Of a stretch of DNA of 64,000 nucleotides, positions 38,655 through 46,225 are shown in pieces (within the stretch, counting starts at the first letter, position 1; each line of letters opens with the position of its first letter). The notes under the pieces are model-generated. The model searched no databases. It saw nothing but the letters and a program-made list of their open reading frames with translations, and was not told the DNA's origin. Location: the NCBI RefSeq assembly GCF_004565465.1, contig NZ_SRHY01000003.1:1-64000 (forward strand). Direction: 5' to 3'. Source of the stretch: Lentibacillus salicampi (GTDB lineage Bacteria; Bacillota; Bacilli; Bacillales; Amphibacillaceae). A program made the position numbers and the translations under genes.

Positions 38655-39035
38655 AGTCGCCCTCCTTTTTATTAATATCTGTATATTGAATATTTGCATA
38701 TAGTATATGGTGATCGCCCTTTCATTAAAAGTCAAGTGGAAGTTTTCGAAAAATAGTATATTCTACGTTTAGTGATATTCGGAGTAAAAGTGCTGGAGGA
38801 AATTTGAAACGAGAAACGGTCAAATAATGGCTGAGCCGCAAGAAAACATCCTTCATCAAAGTTATGAAGACCTGAATGAGGTTGAAAAACCGCGGAAAAG
38901 GCCTTCATCGCGGTAATGGGGGTGTTAACGTGGGAAACAGTGAAAAGAGAATAATCATGTTGTGATTCCTGCTGGTGCAAAAGCAAACCACGTGGTTACA
39001 TTAATATGATACTGATTAAACTATTCGAGTGAGTT
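38655..39035. other. Gene-free stretch; AT-rich possible operator near 38676-38709
   Basis: 381 bases upstream of the ArsR-type gene. Near its start codon, repeated ATAT blocks (ATATTGAATAT and GCATATAGTATAT) form imperfect palindromes of the kind ArsR proteins bind, suggesting autoregulation (inference). The rest, 38736-39035, holds no ORF with an RBS and no recognised motif; it may be remnant sequence. Confidence 0.4.
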
Positions 39036-39638
39036 TCACACTAAATAATCATTCGCCGGAACCACATCAAACAATCCGCTTTCCTGCAAAAACTGTGTTA
39101 CCAAATGAACGTGCGCGCTTCCAATAATCAGCAGTGTGCGGTCGGAAGGGCAGGTGGTGATTTCTGTCAGGTTGGCATAGATGGTCAGATTGCGCTGGTA
39201 CCACCATCTCACCCAATCTATTCCTACATACCCATTTCCCCGTCCAATGCGGGCAATCGTCATATACATTTCATGGTTCAGCTTGATGTTCAGTTCCGTG
39301 TTAATGGCACGGATGCGATCGAAAATATTTGGACTCACCATTGCCCGTTCAATCTTTGGCCGGTAGTATTTGTTAATCATTTCAATCGTTTCCGGCTGAT
39401 GTTTTTCCGCCCAGTCAAAAACCTTGCCAAGTCCGATATTACCAATTTCCTCCATCCAGTCAACCGCATATACTTTTTCATGCCGTAATTCCGAAGCGAG
39501 TCTAAAACCGAACTGATGCACTTCATTCACTTCCGGCTTCACTATGTCATTTTGTTTACCCTTGATCAAATCAGGTGTAGGTCGCATATGAAATGTGCCC
39601 AGCACGATTACTTTTGGCTTTTGGTTTACCGTTGTCAT
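39036..39638 (-). CDS. DUF5694-like (TraB/Tiki-type) protein
   Basis: 200 residues, soluble, opening with KVIVLGTFHMRPTPD and closing near TLLIIGSAHVHLVTQFLQE. The paired GTFHM and GSAHVH motifs recall the Tiki/TraB (EreA-like) fold, in which such His and Glu residues bind metal; this fits the DUF5694 family as I remember it. Function unknown. TAGGAGA ribosome site 9 bases before the ATG. Confidence 0.7.
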   Translation of the reverse strand: MTTVNQKPKVIVLGTFHMRPTPDLIKGKQNDIVKPEVNEVHQFGFRLASELRHEKVYAVDWMEEIGNIGLGKVFDWAEKHQPETIEMINKYYRPKIERAMVSPNIFDRIRAINTELNIKLNHEMYMTIARIGRGNGYVGIDWVRWWYQRNLTIYANLTEITTCPSDRTLLIIGSAHVHLVTQFLQESGLFDVVPANDYLV

Positions 39639-39726
39639 GTCAGTTCTCCTAAATAATACATTTTATCCATTGTAACACGGACATTTATATGATTTTTAAC
39701 TGATACGGGAATTTTTCGTTAAAGTC

Positions 39727-39756
39727 TGGCACATTTTCATTTAAATATGTTATACT
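39727..39756 (+). promoter_or_regulatory. Probable gapB promoter
   Basis: TGGCAC (39727-39732), an 18-base spacer and TATACT (39751-39756). The -10 box lies inside the first CcpN-type box. Confidence 0.6.
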
Positions 39757-39788
39757 AATTCCAAACAACGACTTAAAAGTATAACATA
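39746..39788. promoter_or_regulatory. Pair of inverted CcpN-type boxes upstream of gapB
   Basis: TATGTTATACT at 39746-39756 and its exact inverse complement AGTATAACATA at 39778-39788. Both fit TRTGHYATAYW, the consensus I recall for CcpN, the glycolytic repressor of gapB and pckA in B. subtilis. One box covers the -10 region, the other the start of the transcript. ccpN itself is not in the window. Confidence 0.8.
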
Positions 39789-39804
39789 AATTGGGGGATG
39801 TCAA

Positions 39805-40836
39805 ATGAGTAAAACCCGTATTGCTATTAATGGATTTGGCCGCATTGGACGGATGGTCTTTCGTCAGGCGGTAAATAATAATAATTTGGATGTTGTATCA
39901 ATCAATGCCAATTATCCTCCTGAAACACTGGCACATTTAATCAAGTATGACAGTATCCATGGTATTTTTGAAGGGGAAGTGAAAGCGCTCCAAAATGGTC
40001 TGGATGTTGATGGTAAACACATTCATCTGGTCAGTTCACGCGAACCGGAAAAATTGCCATGGAAAGACTATGAGATTGATATCGTAATTGAAGCGACAGG
40101 AAAATTCAAAACGAAAGAAGAGGCAGGCCGGCATCTCTTGGCAGGCGCTAAAAAAGTCGTTATTACAGCTCCCGGGAAACAAATCGATAAAACAATCGTT
40201 ATGGGCGTCAACGAACAGTCCTACGATCCTGACCAGGATGAGGTGATCTCGAATGCTTCCTGTACGACCAATTGCCTCGCGCCGATTGTGCGTGTGCTGG
40301 ATGATAACCTGACGATTGTCAATGGTCTGATGACAACGGTGCATTCGTTCACAAACGATCAAAAGAATCTTGATAATCCGCATAAAGATTTGCGCCGTGC
40401 CCGTGGATGCACACAGTCGATCATCCCGACATCAACAGGCGCAGCAAAAGCACTTGGCAAGGTCATACCGCATCTGGATGGAAAACTGCATGGCATGGCA
40501 TTGCGGGTTCCGACACCAAATGTTTCCCTTGTTGACCTGGTCATTGACGTCGAGGAATCCGTCACACCGGAAATGGTCAATCACATTTTCCGTGAAGCAT
40601 CGGAAAATGAACTAAAAGGTATAATTAAATACAGTGATGAACCACTCGTATCGATTGATTATACAACAACCGATTATTCTGCTATAATAGATGGATTGAC
40701 AACGATGGTTATGGAAGATAAGAAGATTAAACTATTAGCCTGGTATGATAATGAGTGGGGTTACTCCAAACGGGTTGTTGACCTCGCCAGACACGTTGGA
40801 AGTTATATGAAACAGCATCATGTGAAAGTTTCGTGA
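39805..40836 (+). CDS. gapB: Glyceraldehyde-3-phosphate dehydrogenase, gluconeogenic type GapB
   Basis: 343 residues. NAD(P)-binding N-terminal domain (INGFGRIGRMVFR) and catalytic domain with Cys in SNASCTTNCLAP (near residue 153) and His in the TTVHSFTNDQ segment. The Asp that selects NAD in glycolytic GapA enzymes is replaced by Asn (VVSINANYPPE), agreeing with NADP preference of GapB. CcpN boxes and location near nrdR-dnaBI support gapB rather than gapA. The start follows a GGGGGA ribosome site. Confidence 0.95.
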   Translation: MSKTRIAINGFGRIGRMVFRQAVNNNNLDVVSINANYPPETLAHLIKYDSIHGIFEGEVKALQNGLDVDGKHIHLVSSREPEKLPWKDYEIDIVIEATGKFKTKEEAGRHLLAGAKKVVITAPGKQIDKTIVMGVNEQSYDPDQDEVISNASCTTNCLAPIVRVLDDNLTIVNGLMTTVHSFTNDQKNLDNPHKDLRRARGCTQSIIPTSTGAAKALGKVIPHLDGKLHGMALRVPTPNVSLVDLVIDVEESVTPEMVNHIFREASENELKGIIKYSDEPLVSIDYTTTDYSAIIDGLTTMVMEDKKIKLLAWYDNEWGYSKRVVDLARHVGSYMKQHHVKVS

Positions 40837-40847
40837 TAAATCGCATG

Positions 40848-40902
40848 AAGAAAAAAAGATTGACCATTTTAACATAAAGATGCGTCAATCTTTTTTTCTT
40901 TT
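40848..40902 (+). terminator. Intrinsic terminator after gapB
   Basis: Stem aaaaaaagattgac / gtcaatcttttttt with a 19-base loop and a long T-run. Confidence 0.9.
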
Positions 40903-40947
40903 ATTTACTGCACACGCAAAAATCATGTTACAATAAGGAGACATAAA

Positions 40948-41022
40948 ATGATTGACGAAAGTTATTTGGGGTGGGGTGCATGTGATGTCTTTTCGTCAGA
41001 CTATTGCAAGGTATTTCAGTGA
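40948..41022 (+). other. Possible 24-codon upstream ORF
   Basis: AAGGAG (40934-40939) lies 8 bases before ATG 40948, which opens a 24-codon frame ([14 protein letters not shown]...) ending in TGA at 41020-41022. It runs into the beginning of the next gene in another frame. It has the best ribosome site here. It may be a translated leader or chance. Confidence 0.35.
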
Positions 41023-41374
41023 TCATGCAGAAACAAATGATGTACATATCGATCCGTCACTGCAGACACACTATTATAAGACTACCAGCGAAAAAGGCAT
41101 CAACATGCTGGAAAATCTATTTCAAAGCGACCCCAAATACCGCATTAATGCGATATCCAAGGACCGCGGAGAAATCAGTTCAGCTATTGTGAAAGGGAAA
41201 AAGGCATTTCTGGTCGCGACCGTGATTATGGTCAGGCCATACAGAACGGCGATTGATTTTTCAGTGACAACGGAGTCAATGCTTCCAGTTGATTTTGGCT
41301 ACAGCTATAAAGTGATTCAGGAATTGTATTCATACGCCGATAAGGAACTGCCGCTGATCGAAAACAAACGGTAG
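40985..41374 (+). CDS. Conserved cytosolic protein of unknown function
   Basis: 129 residues, soluble alpha/beta, opening [17 protein letters not shown] and containing [29 protein letters not shown] and PVDFGY segments. I recall similar proteins annotated only as cytosolic protein in halophilic Bacillaceae. B. subtilis has speD at this locus; this is not SpeD (no pyruvoyl Ser/HGHLT motif). ATG 40985 follows GGGGTG; a TTG at 40952 in the same frame is closer to the stronger AAGGAG. Confidence 0.7.
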   Translation: MSFRQTIARYFSDHAETNDVHIDPSLQTHYYKTTSEKGINMLENLFQSDPKYRINAISKDRGEISSAIVKGKKAFLVATVIMVRPYRTAIDFSVTTESMLPVDFGYSYKVIQELYSYADKELPLIENKR

Positions 41375-41400
41375 TAATAATAAATGTGGGGTTGGACAAT

Positions 41401-41871
41401 ATGCGATGTTCAAATTGCCAAAACAAAAGTACAAAAGTATTGGATTCGCGCCCGATTGAAGAAGGACGTTCGATTCGCAGACGCCGGGAATGTGAACGGT
41501 GCGGCTTTCGATTTACGACATTTGAACGGATTGAAGAGGTACCGTTAATCATTGTCAAAAAAGACGGCACACGCCAGGAATATAGCCGTGAGAAGCTTAT
41601 TCGCGGTTTGATTAAGGCATGTGAAAAACGGCCCGTTCCACTTGAAAAAATTGAAGGCATTGCGGTGGATGTAGAGAAAGAACTCCGTAATACAGGTGTT
41701 TCTGAAGTAGAGAGCAATGAGATCGGTGAAATGGTCATGGAGCGACTCTCAGAAATTGATGAGGTAGCCTATGTCCGCTTTGCATCTGTTTATCGTCAAT
41801 TTAAGGATATATCAGTATTTTTGGATGAACTGAAGGATTTAATTAAATCGGATAAAGAACAATCCGAATGA
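41401..41871 (+). CDS. nrdR: Transcriptional repressor NrdR
   Basis: ATP/dATP-sensing repressor of ribonucleotide reductase genes. 156 residues: N-terminal zinc ribbon with CSNC and CERC pairs ([31 protein letters not shown]) and an ATP-cone domain (about 50-140; [19 protein letters not shown]). ATG 41401 matches the MKCPxC-like family start. The upstream GTG 41386 lacks support. It heads the nrdR-dnaB-dnaI operon. Confidence 0.96.
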   Translation: MRCSNCQNKSTKVLDSRPIEEGRSIRRRRECERCGFRFTTFERIEEVPLIIVKKDGTRQEYSREKLIRGLIKACEKRPVPLEKIEGIAVDVEKELRNTGVSEVESNEIGEMVMERLSEIDEVAYVRFASVYRQFKDISVFLDELKDLIKSDKEQSE

Positions 41872-41909
41872 ATGGTTCGGTGCATCAGTTAGAAGAAAGG
41901 GTTAGCATC

Positions 41910-43241
41910 ATGGATGATATTGGAAAAATTCTGCCAATCGAAGGGTATCAGGTCGTACTGAAGGGGAGTCTCCCAGCCGACTATACCAAATCACTAACAC
42001 ACCTGTATCAGCCGCTAGTCGGCATTCAGGCCATTTCTTTGTACCAGACGCTTTTCAATGAGTTGGATTTTCAGGATGGATCTACTGCCCAGACCCATCA
42101 CACACTGATGAATTATATGAACTTGCCGCTGGATGACATTTACCGAGCCCGACTAAAACTTGAAGGAATCGGGTTACTGAAAACCTATCGGCAGGAATCT
42201 ACTGCACATAACACCTATACATACGAAATTCAGCGTCCATTTGCACCTGCTGAATTTTTTGCTGATGACATGTTGACACAGTTGTTGTATCATCATATCG
42301 GTCAGGCAAAGTTTGCTATGCTGCAGAATCATTTTCGGGTACAGACAACCCAAAAAGGGACAAACATTACCGCTGTATTCAATGATGTTTTTCAAACATT
42401 TCACCCGCATACAACAGAACTGGATATCTCAGAATCCGAAGAAAATCAGCCTGTTGACGTCAACATTCCATCGATTGATTTTTCCTGGATGGAACAAATG
42501 CTCAAAAAACGGATGATCCCGGTCAGGAAGGTATTGACTGCCGCCAACAAAAAATTGATGTCACAAATGCTGACGCTATATGACTTGGCTGAATTTGAAG
42601 TAGAAAAAGCTGTGTTATGGGCACTGACTGATGAGAATACACTTGCTGCCAAGGAATTTAAGGAGGCCTGTCACGACCTATTTCAGGCCAAACACCAACA
42701 GGCGGCTGTCAAATTGACCGATAAAAAGGAAACCGAAACAGCTGAAACGGACTACAAACCGACGACGAAAGAAGAACAGCTGATCCTGAAGCTGGAAAAG
42801 ATTTCACCGAAACAACTGCTGGAAGATTTGTCTAATGGCGGGCAGGCATCCAGCCAGGATTTAAAAGTGATCCGTGACGTGATGACGACACAAGGTTTAC
42901 CATCGCCGGTCATGAATGTGCTTATTCATTATGTGCTGCTGCAATCCGATATGAAATTATCCAAAGCATATATGGAAACGATCGCCAGCCACTGGTCACG
43001 CGCTAATTTGAAAACAGCCGCCGAAGCAATGGCATTTGCGAAAAATCAAAAGTCCCGATACCAGCAAAGTAAAAATAAACCACAAAACTACCGGAAGTCC
43101 GCGTCAAAAGAAGTTGTTCCCGATTGGTTTAAAGAACGGAAAAAGAAACAACCTGATGTTCAACAGAATAATGCGGTCACGACAGAAAGTAACGAAGAAT
43201 TTGCAGCTCTTCTCCGGGAATTCTCGGACGGAAAACAATAA
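41910..43241 (+). CDS. dnaB: Replication initiation and membrane attachment protein DnaB
   Basis: Gram-positive helicase co-loader (not the E. coli DnaB helicase), acting with DnaD and DnaI at oriC and restart sites. 443 residues, against 472 in B. subtilis. N-terminal winged-helix region (about 1-130; GIQAISLYQTLF, YRARLKLEGIGLLKTY), and C-terminal DnaB_2 domain (about 290-390) ending with KSRYQQSKNK and a charged tail. ATG 41910 follows GAAAGGG. ATG 41868 overlapping the nrdR stop is possible but has no good ribosome site. Confidence 0.92.
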   Translation: MDDIGKILPIEGYQVVLKGSLPADYTKSLTHLYQPLVGIQAISLYQTLFNELDFQDGSTAQTHHTLMNYMNLPLDDIYRARLKLEGIGLLKTYRQESTAHNTYTYEIQRPFAPAEFFADDMLTQLLYHHIGQAKFAMLQNHFRVQTTQKGTNITAVFNDVFQTFHPHTTELDISESEENQPVDVNIPSIDFSWMEQMLKKRMIPVRKVLTAANKKLMSQMLTLYDLAEFEVEKAVLWALTDENTLAAKEFKEACHDLFQAKHQQAAVKLTDKKETETAETDYKPTTKEEQLILKLEKISPKQLLEDLSNGGQASSQDLKVIRDVMTTQGLPSPVMNVLIHYVLLQSDMKLSKAYMETIASHWSRANLKTAAEAMAFAKNQKSRYQQSKNKPQNYRKSASKEVVPDWFKERKKKQPDVQQNNAVTTESNEEFAALLREFSDGKQ

Positions 43242-43262
43242 TCATTTGCAAGGATGACGATT

Positions 43263-44201
43263 ATGAAGCCAGTACAGTCTGAAATCAAAAAATGGATGGA
43301 GCAAAACAAGAATTTTAAAGAAAACTATCTGAAAGTAAGGGAAGACGTTCTAAATGACCCTGAAATTAGTGAGTTCCTGTCGCTTAACCCACAGCTTTCA
43401 CAAAAAGAAATTGATAAAAGTCTTATTAAACTTTACGAATATAAGACACAATCCAAGCAATGCGATCAGTGCAAGTCCTTTGGTGAATGTGTGAATATGA
43501 TGCAAGGCTATTCGCCCATCCTGCGCACAGATAATAATGAAATACACCTTGTATACGAAAAATGTCATAACAGGATTGATTATGAAAAACAAAAAGAACA
43601 GCAAAGTTTGATCCAGAGCCTCTACATGCCAAAGGAAATTTTTAATGCCAGTATCGATAGTATTTCTGAAGTCAACGGCCAGCAGCGGAAGCCAGTTGTC
43701 TATGAAATGTTAAACTTTTTGAAGGAGGCCAAGACGGCTATTCCCGAAAAAGGTCTTTTCTTTTTTGGCCCATTTGGGGTTGGGAAAACGTATTTTCTCG
43801 GTGCGCTTGCAAATGAGCTGAAGCGGTTAAACATATCATCCATGCTCATTTATATGCCTGAATTCGTCCGGGAAATGAAAAGCTCCATCAAAGACGATTC
43901 TGTTAATCAAAAGATCAATTATTTCAAAAAGACGGACGTTCTGATGCTCGATGACATTGGTGCCGAAACGCAATCGGCCTGGTTTCGGGATGAGATACTA
44001 GGATCTATTTTACAGTATCGCATGATGGAAAACTTACCGGTATTCTTTACGTCCAATTATAGTTTGGCACAATTGGAAGAGCAACTTGCTACAACAAACC
44101 GGGGGGGCAGTGAGACGGTCAAGGCCGGCCGGATCATTGAACGGATTAAACAAGTCAGCAAAGAAGTTGAGTTGATTGGCAAGAATCGCCGTGATTTATG
44201 A
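43263..44201 (+). CDS. dnaI: Primosomal protein DnaI, helicase loader
   Basis: AAA+ ATPase that loads the replicative helicase DnaC. 312 residues: N-terminal helicase-binding domain with a zinc site (QCDQCKSFGECV, about 61-72, plus the downstream His/Cys in EKCHNR), then the AAA+ core with Walker A FGPFGVGKTYFL (about 170-181), Walker B LMLDDIGAE (about 228-236) and the sensor segment FFTSNYS. It ends with AGRIIERI. ATG 43263 is 8 bases after AAGG; ATG 43254 is alternative. Confidence 0.95.
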   Translation: MKPVQSEIKKWMEQNKNFKENYLKVREDVLNDPEISEFLSLNPQLSQKEIDKSLIKLYEYKTQSKQCDQCKSFGECVNMMQGYSPILRTDNNEIHLVYEKCHNRIDYEKQKEQQSLIQSLYMPKEIFNASIDSISEVNGQQRKPVVYEMLNFLKEAKTAIPEKGLFFFGPFGVGKTYFLGALANELKRLNISSMLIYMPEFVREMKSSIKDDSVNQKINYFKKTDVLMLDDIGAETQSAWFRDEILGSILQYRMMENLPVFFTSNYSLAQLEEQLATTNRGGSETVKAGRIIERIKQVSKEVELIGKNRRDL

Positions 44202-44257
44202 TCGTCGAAGTTTCACAAGAGTCTCTCCTCATTCCTACAATCGAAACGAACTTCAAT

Positions 44258-44302
44258 TAGGGGGCATGTCTCATAAAATTTTTTGGGATGCCCCCCTTTT
44301 CG
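44258..44302 (+). terminator. Terminator after dnaI
   Basis: Stem with agggggcat and atgcccccct arms at its base, about 24 bases between, and TTTT after it. It ends the nrdR-dnaB-dnaI transcript. Confidence 0.8.
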
Positions 44303-44451
44303 TATTGTGATCCGAATATAATAGTAGAAGAGCGGTAATGCATCATCCTATCTTGCCAGCTAAACCATAGATAGTTACTAGTTTCAAGGGACCATACATT
44401 TTTTCAGATGGATGTCCATATAATGTAACAGTTTGGTTTTGGGTGAGGGTG

Positions 44452-45309
44452 ATGTTTTTGCTGGAAGTTTATTTCGAGTCGGATAAAGAGGCAATCAGTT
44501 TTTGCGAGCACCTGTTTCAATTGAACAAAAAGATTGAATTACATTGGAAAACGACAGAAAAGTGGGGTAATCATCTGCAGCTGGATCAGCAGGAGTCCAG
44601 CGATAATTTTATGGAAACGATTGCGGGGGCAATGGTCGGAGTCTTCGTGACACATCGGCTGACTGACATGATCAACGGTATTATTAAACATGATTATTAT
44701 TATACAAATTCAGATGAAATTGAACGGATTATGGGGTTAGCGCATTGGGTGTTTGCGGGAGATGATGAAGACAGTCAAATTGTTCGAAATAATAAAGATC
44801 CAAGTCAATTGCTGTACTCACTGTTTCTGGCTAATATTAATAATTCCGGAGTACTCCATTTTGATTCCATCATCAATTTTCAGTTGAAAGTGTTTAAAGA
44901 TCAGCTTATCCATTATGTCGGACTTGCGATTGATGAATTTAAACGGGAAGAAGATCACCAGGCATTTATCGATATGCTCAGGAGTTACATCATTAAACGT
45001 AAGCCAGTGGTGCAGACCGTCCACATTTTGCAGGGCGATCCCTTTTCATTTTTTAAGTCGGATGGAAAACCATTTTCCGGGATGGATTTACGAATACTTA
45101 TGCAGAAAGAACCGCTTTATATTGTTGGCCTTGATGCTGAGGAGCTGAATTTATCACCACTGATTGCCATGGCACCTGAAAAAATTAAGCTGTTTGGTGA
45201 TGATCCATCAGATCCGAAAACATTGACAGTGATCAATATTTTTCAGGAACGGGTGGAATTTGAACCGCTCAGTAACTTTCCGTTTCCGTATGATTTAAAA
45301 AATAAATAA
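44452..45309 (+). CDS. ytxC: YtxC-like protein
   Basis: 285 residues, resembling the YtxC family found between dnaI and thrS in Bacilli. Helix-rich with a conserved-looking ADHWVFAGDD-like segment (LAHWVFAGDDEDS) and VGLAIDEFKREEDHQAFIDMLR. B. subtilis YtxC is a putative sporulation protein of unknown function. ATG 44452 follows GAGGGTG; the GTG 44443 in frame overlaps that site. Confidence 0.8.
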   Translation: MFLLEVYFESDKEAISFCEHLFQLNKKIELHWKTTEKWGNHLQLDQQESSDNFMETIAGAMVGVFVTHRLTDMINGIIKHDYYYTNSDEIERIMGLAHWVFAGDDEDSQIVRNNKDPSQLLYSLFLANINNSGVLHFDSIINFQLKVFKDQLIHYVGLAIDEFKREEDHQAFIDMLRSYIIKRKPVVQTVHILQGDPFSFFKSDGKPFSGMDLRILMQKEPLYIVGLDAEELNLSPLIAMAPEKIKLFGDDPSDPKTLTVINIFQERVEFEPLSNFPFPYDLKNK

Positions 45310-45315
45310 TAAAAC

Positions 45316-45344
45316 TTGATTTTCTGAGAAACACAAGCTATAAT
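45316..45344 (+). promoter_or_regulatory. Promoter of the thrS T-box leader
   Basis: TTGATT (45316-45321), a 17-base spacer and TATAAT (45339-45344). Confidence 0.75.
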
Positions 45345-45369
45345 ACCATTAATATAATCTGAATGAATG

Positions 45370-45620
45370 GAAACGTGACGATAAGGACATGATCATTTGA
45401 TGAGGGATAGATAAGAGAAGGAAGTCATCGGCTGAAAGCTTCCACTATACCGGCAAATGTTTACCACCTTTGAACTCTGCTGTTGAACATAATGAAGTAA
45501 GCAGCGGCGTATTTTCTGCGTTAAAGATGAATGAAGCCGCGTTTTTTGCGGAAATTAGGGTGGAACCACGTGCTGAGCGCTCGTCCCTTTGCTTTGAAGC
45601 AGAGGGGCGGGCGTTTTTTA
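45370..45620 (+). promoter_or_regulatory. T-box riboswitch (threonine) controlling thrS
   Basis: The leader has the AGAGAAGG-type Stem I base, a Thr specifier codon ACC at 45463-45465 followed by A, and the T-box core AGGGTGGAACCACG at 45557-45570. It ends in a GC-rich terminator (about 45577-45619) with a T-run. Uncharged tRNA-Thr would stabilise the antiterminator and let transcription reach thrS. The coding sequence begins only at 46226, because an unrelated 467-base element lies between. Confidence 0.93.
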
Positions 45621-45662
45621 ATTGGCTCATTTTTAAAAGGTTGTGTTTAGGACGTAAAATCC

Positions 45663-46129
45663 ATAAACTGCGACGTATTTACTGGAATGTCGACTTCTCG
45701 CGCACCGTCCGGGATCGCTACGGGCGGATGCTTTCCGCGGGCAACGCTTCAGCTTCCTCGGAAGCAAAAACCGCTTCCTGCGGGATCTTCAGCTGTTGCT
45801 TTTCCCGCAGGAGTCACCGCCCTCCGCTCACCCGGACTAATGAAGTGGTTTTAAACGTATTTCTATCACGACTCCTAGACCAGTCAATAAAACCAGCGGA
45901 GGAAATACACGGAGACTCCTGTGGGAGCAGAGGCCTGGATGAGACCCCTTAGTGCTTAGCTCGAGGAGGCTCATCAGCCGCCCACGGAAAGCGACGAGCA
46001 AAACATCCGCCGAGTTAGCTGCGAGTTGCGAGGAGTGCTGCTTCCCGCAATCACTTGCAACACGACGAGCACCAAGTGTATTTCCGCAGCGGCAGTTTAA
46101 CACTCATGCAACATTACGTCGCAGTTTAT
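45663..46129. mobile_element. Non-coding element with 15-base perfect terminal inverted repeats
   Basis: ATAAACTGCGACGTA at 45663-45677 and its exact complement TACGTCGCAGTTTAT at 46115-46129 bound 467 bases of GC-rich sequence, including internal inverted blocks such as cctgcggga / tcccgcagg (about 45778-45826). No transposase is encoded; the ORFs across it lack ribosome sites. The interior (cgcaccgtccgggatcgc, ggatgctttccgcgg) resembles an interspersed repeat I remember from halophilic Bacillaceae. It is a likely MITE, inserted between the thrS T-box terminator and thrS. Confidence 0.75.
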
Positions 46130-46225
46130 CTCGATGGCGAAGGTTGGGATGTAGCAATTTTTCGAAAAATGATCCTTGATATTACAAGGTTTACGAATCA
46201 AATGATTTAAGAAGGAGCGATAAAC

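Noticed and set aside
38732..38986. 84-codon minus-strand frame upstream of the ArsR-type gene
   Set aside because: No ribosome site, no family resemblance, unusual composition; more likely chance in non-coding sequence.
33148..39638. The accessory stretch as a phage-defence or toxin-antitoxin system
   Set aside because: A nuclease-like Uma2 protein, a P-loop kinase and a GNAT are present, but no gene pair has the size, overlap or motifs of a known defence or toxin-antitoxin module, and strands are mixed.
45470..46179. Open frames across the thrS T-box and the inverted-repeat element
   Set aside because: They cover the specifier, T-box core and terminator of an established RNA element and then GC-rich palindromic repeat; no ribosome sites or family resemblance.
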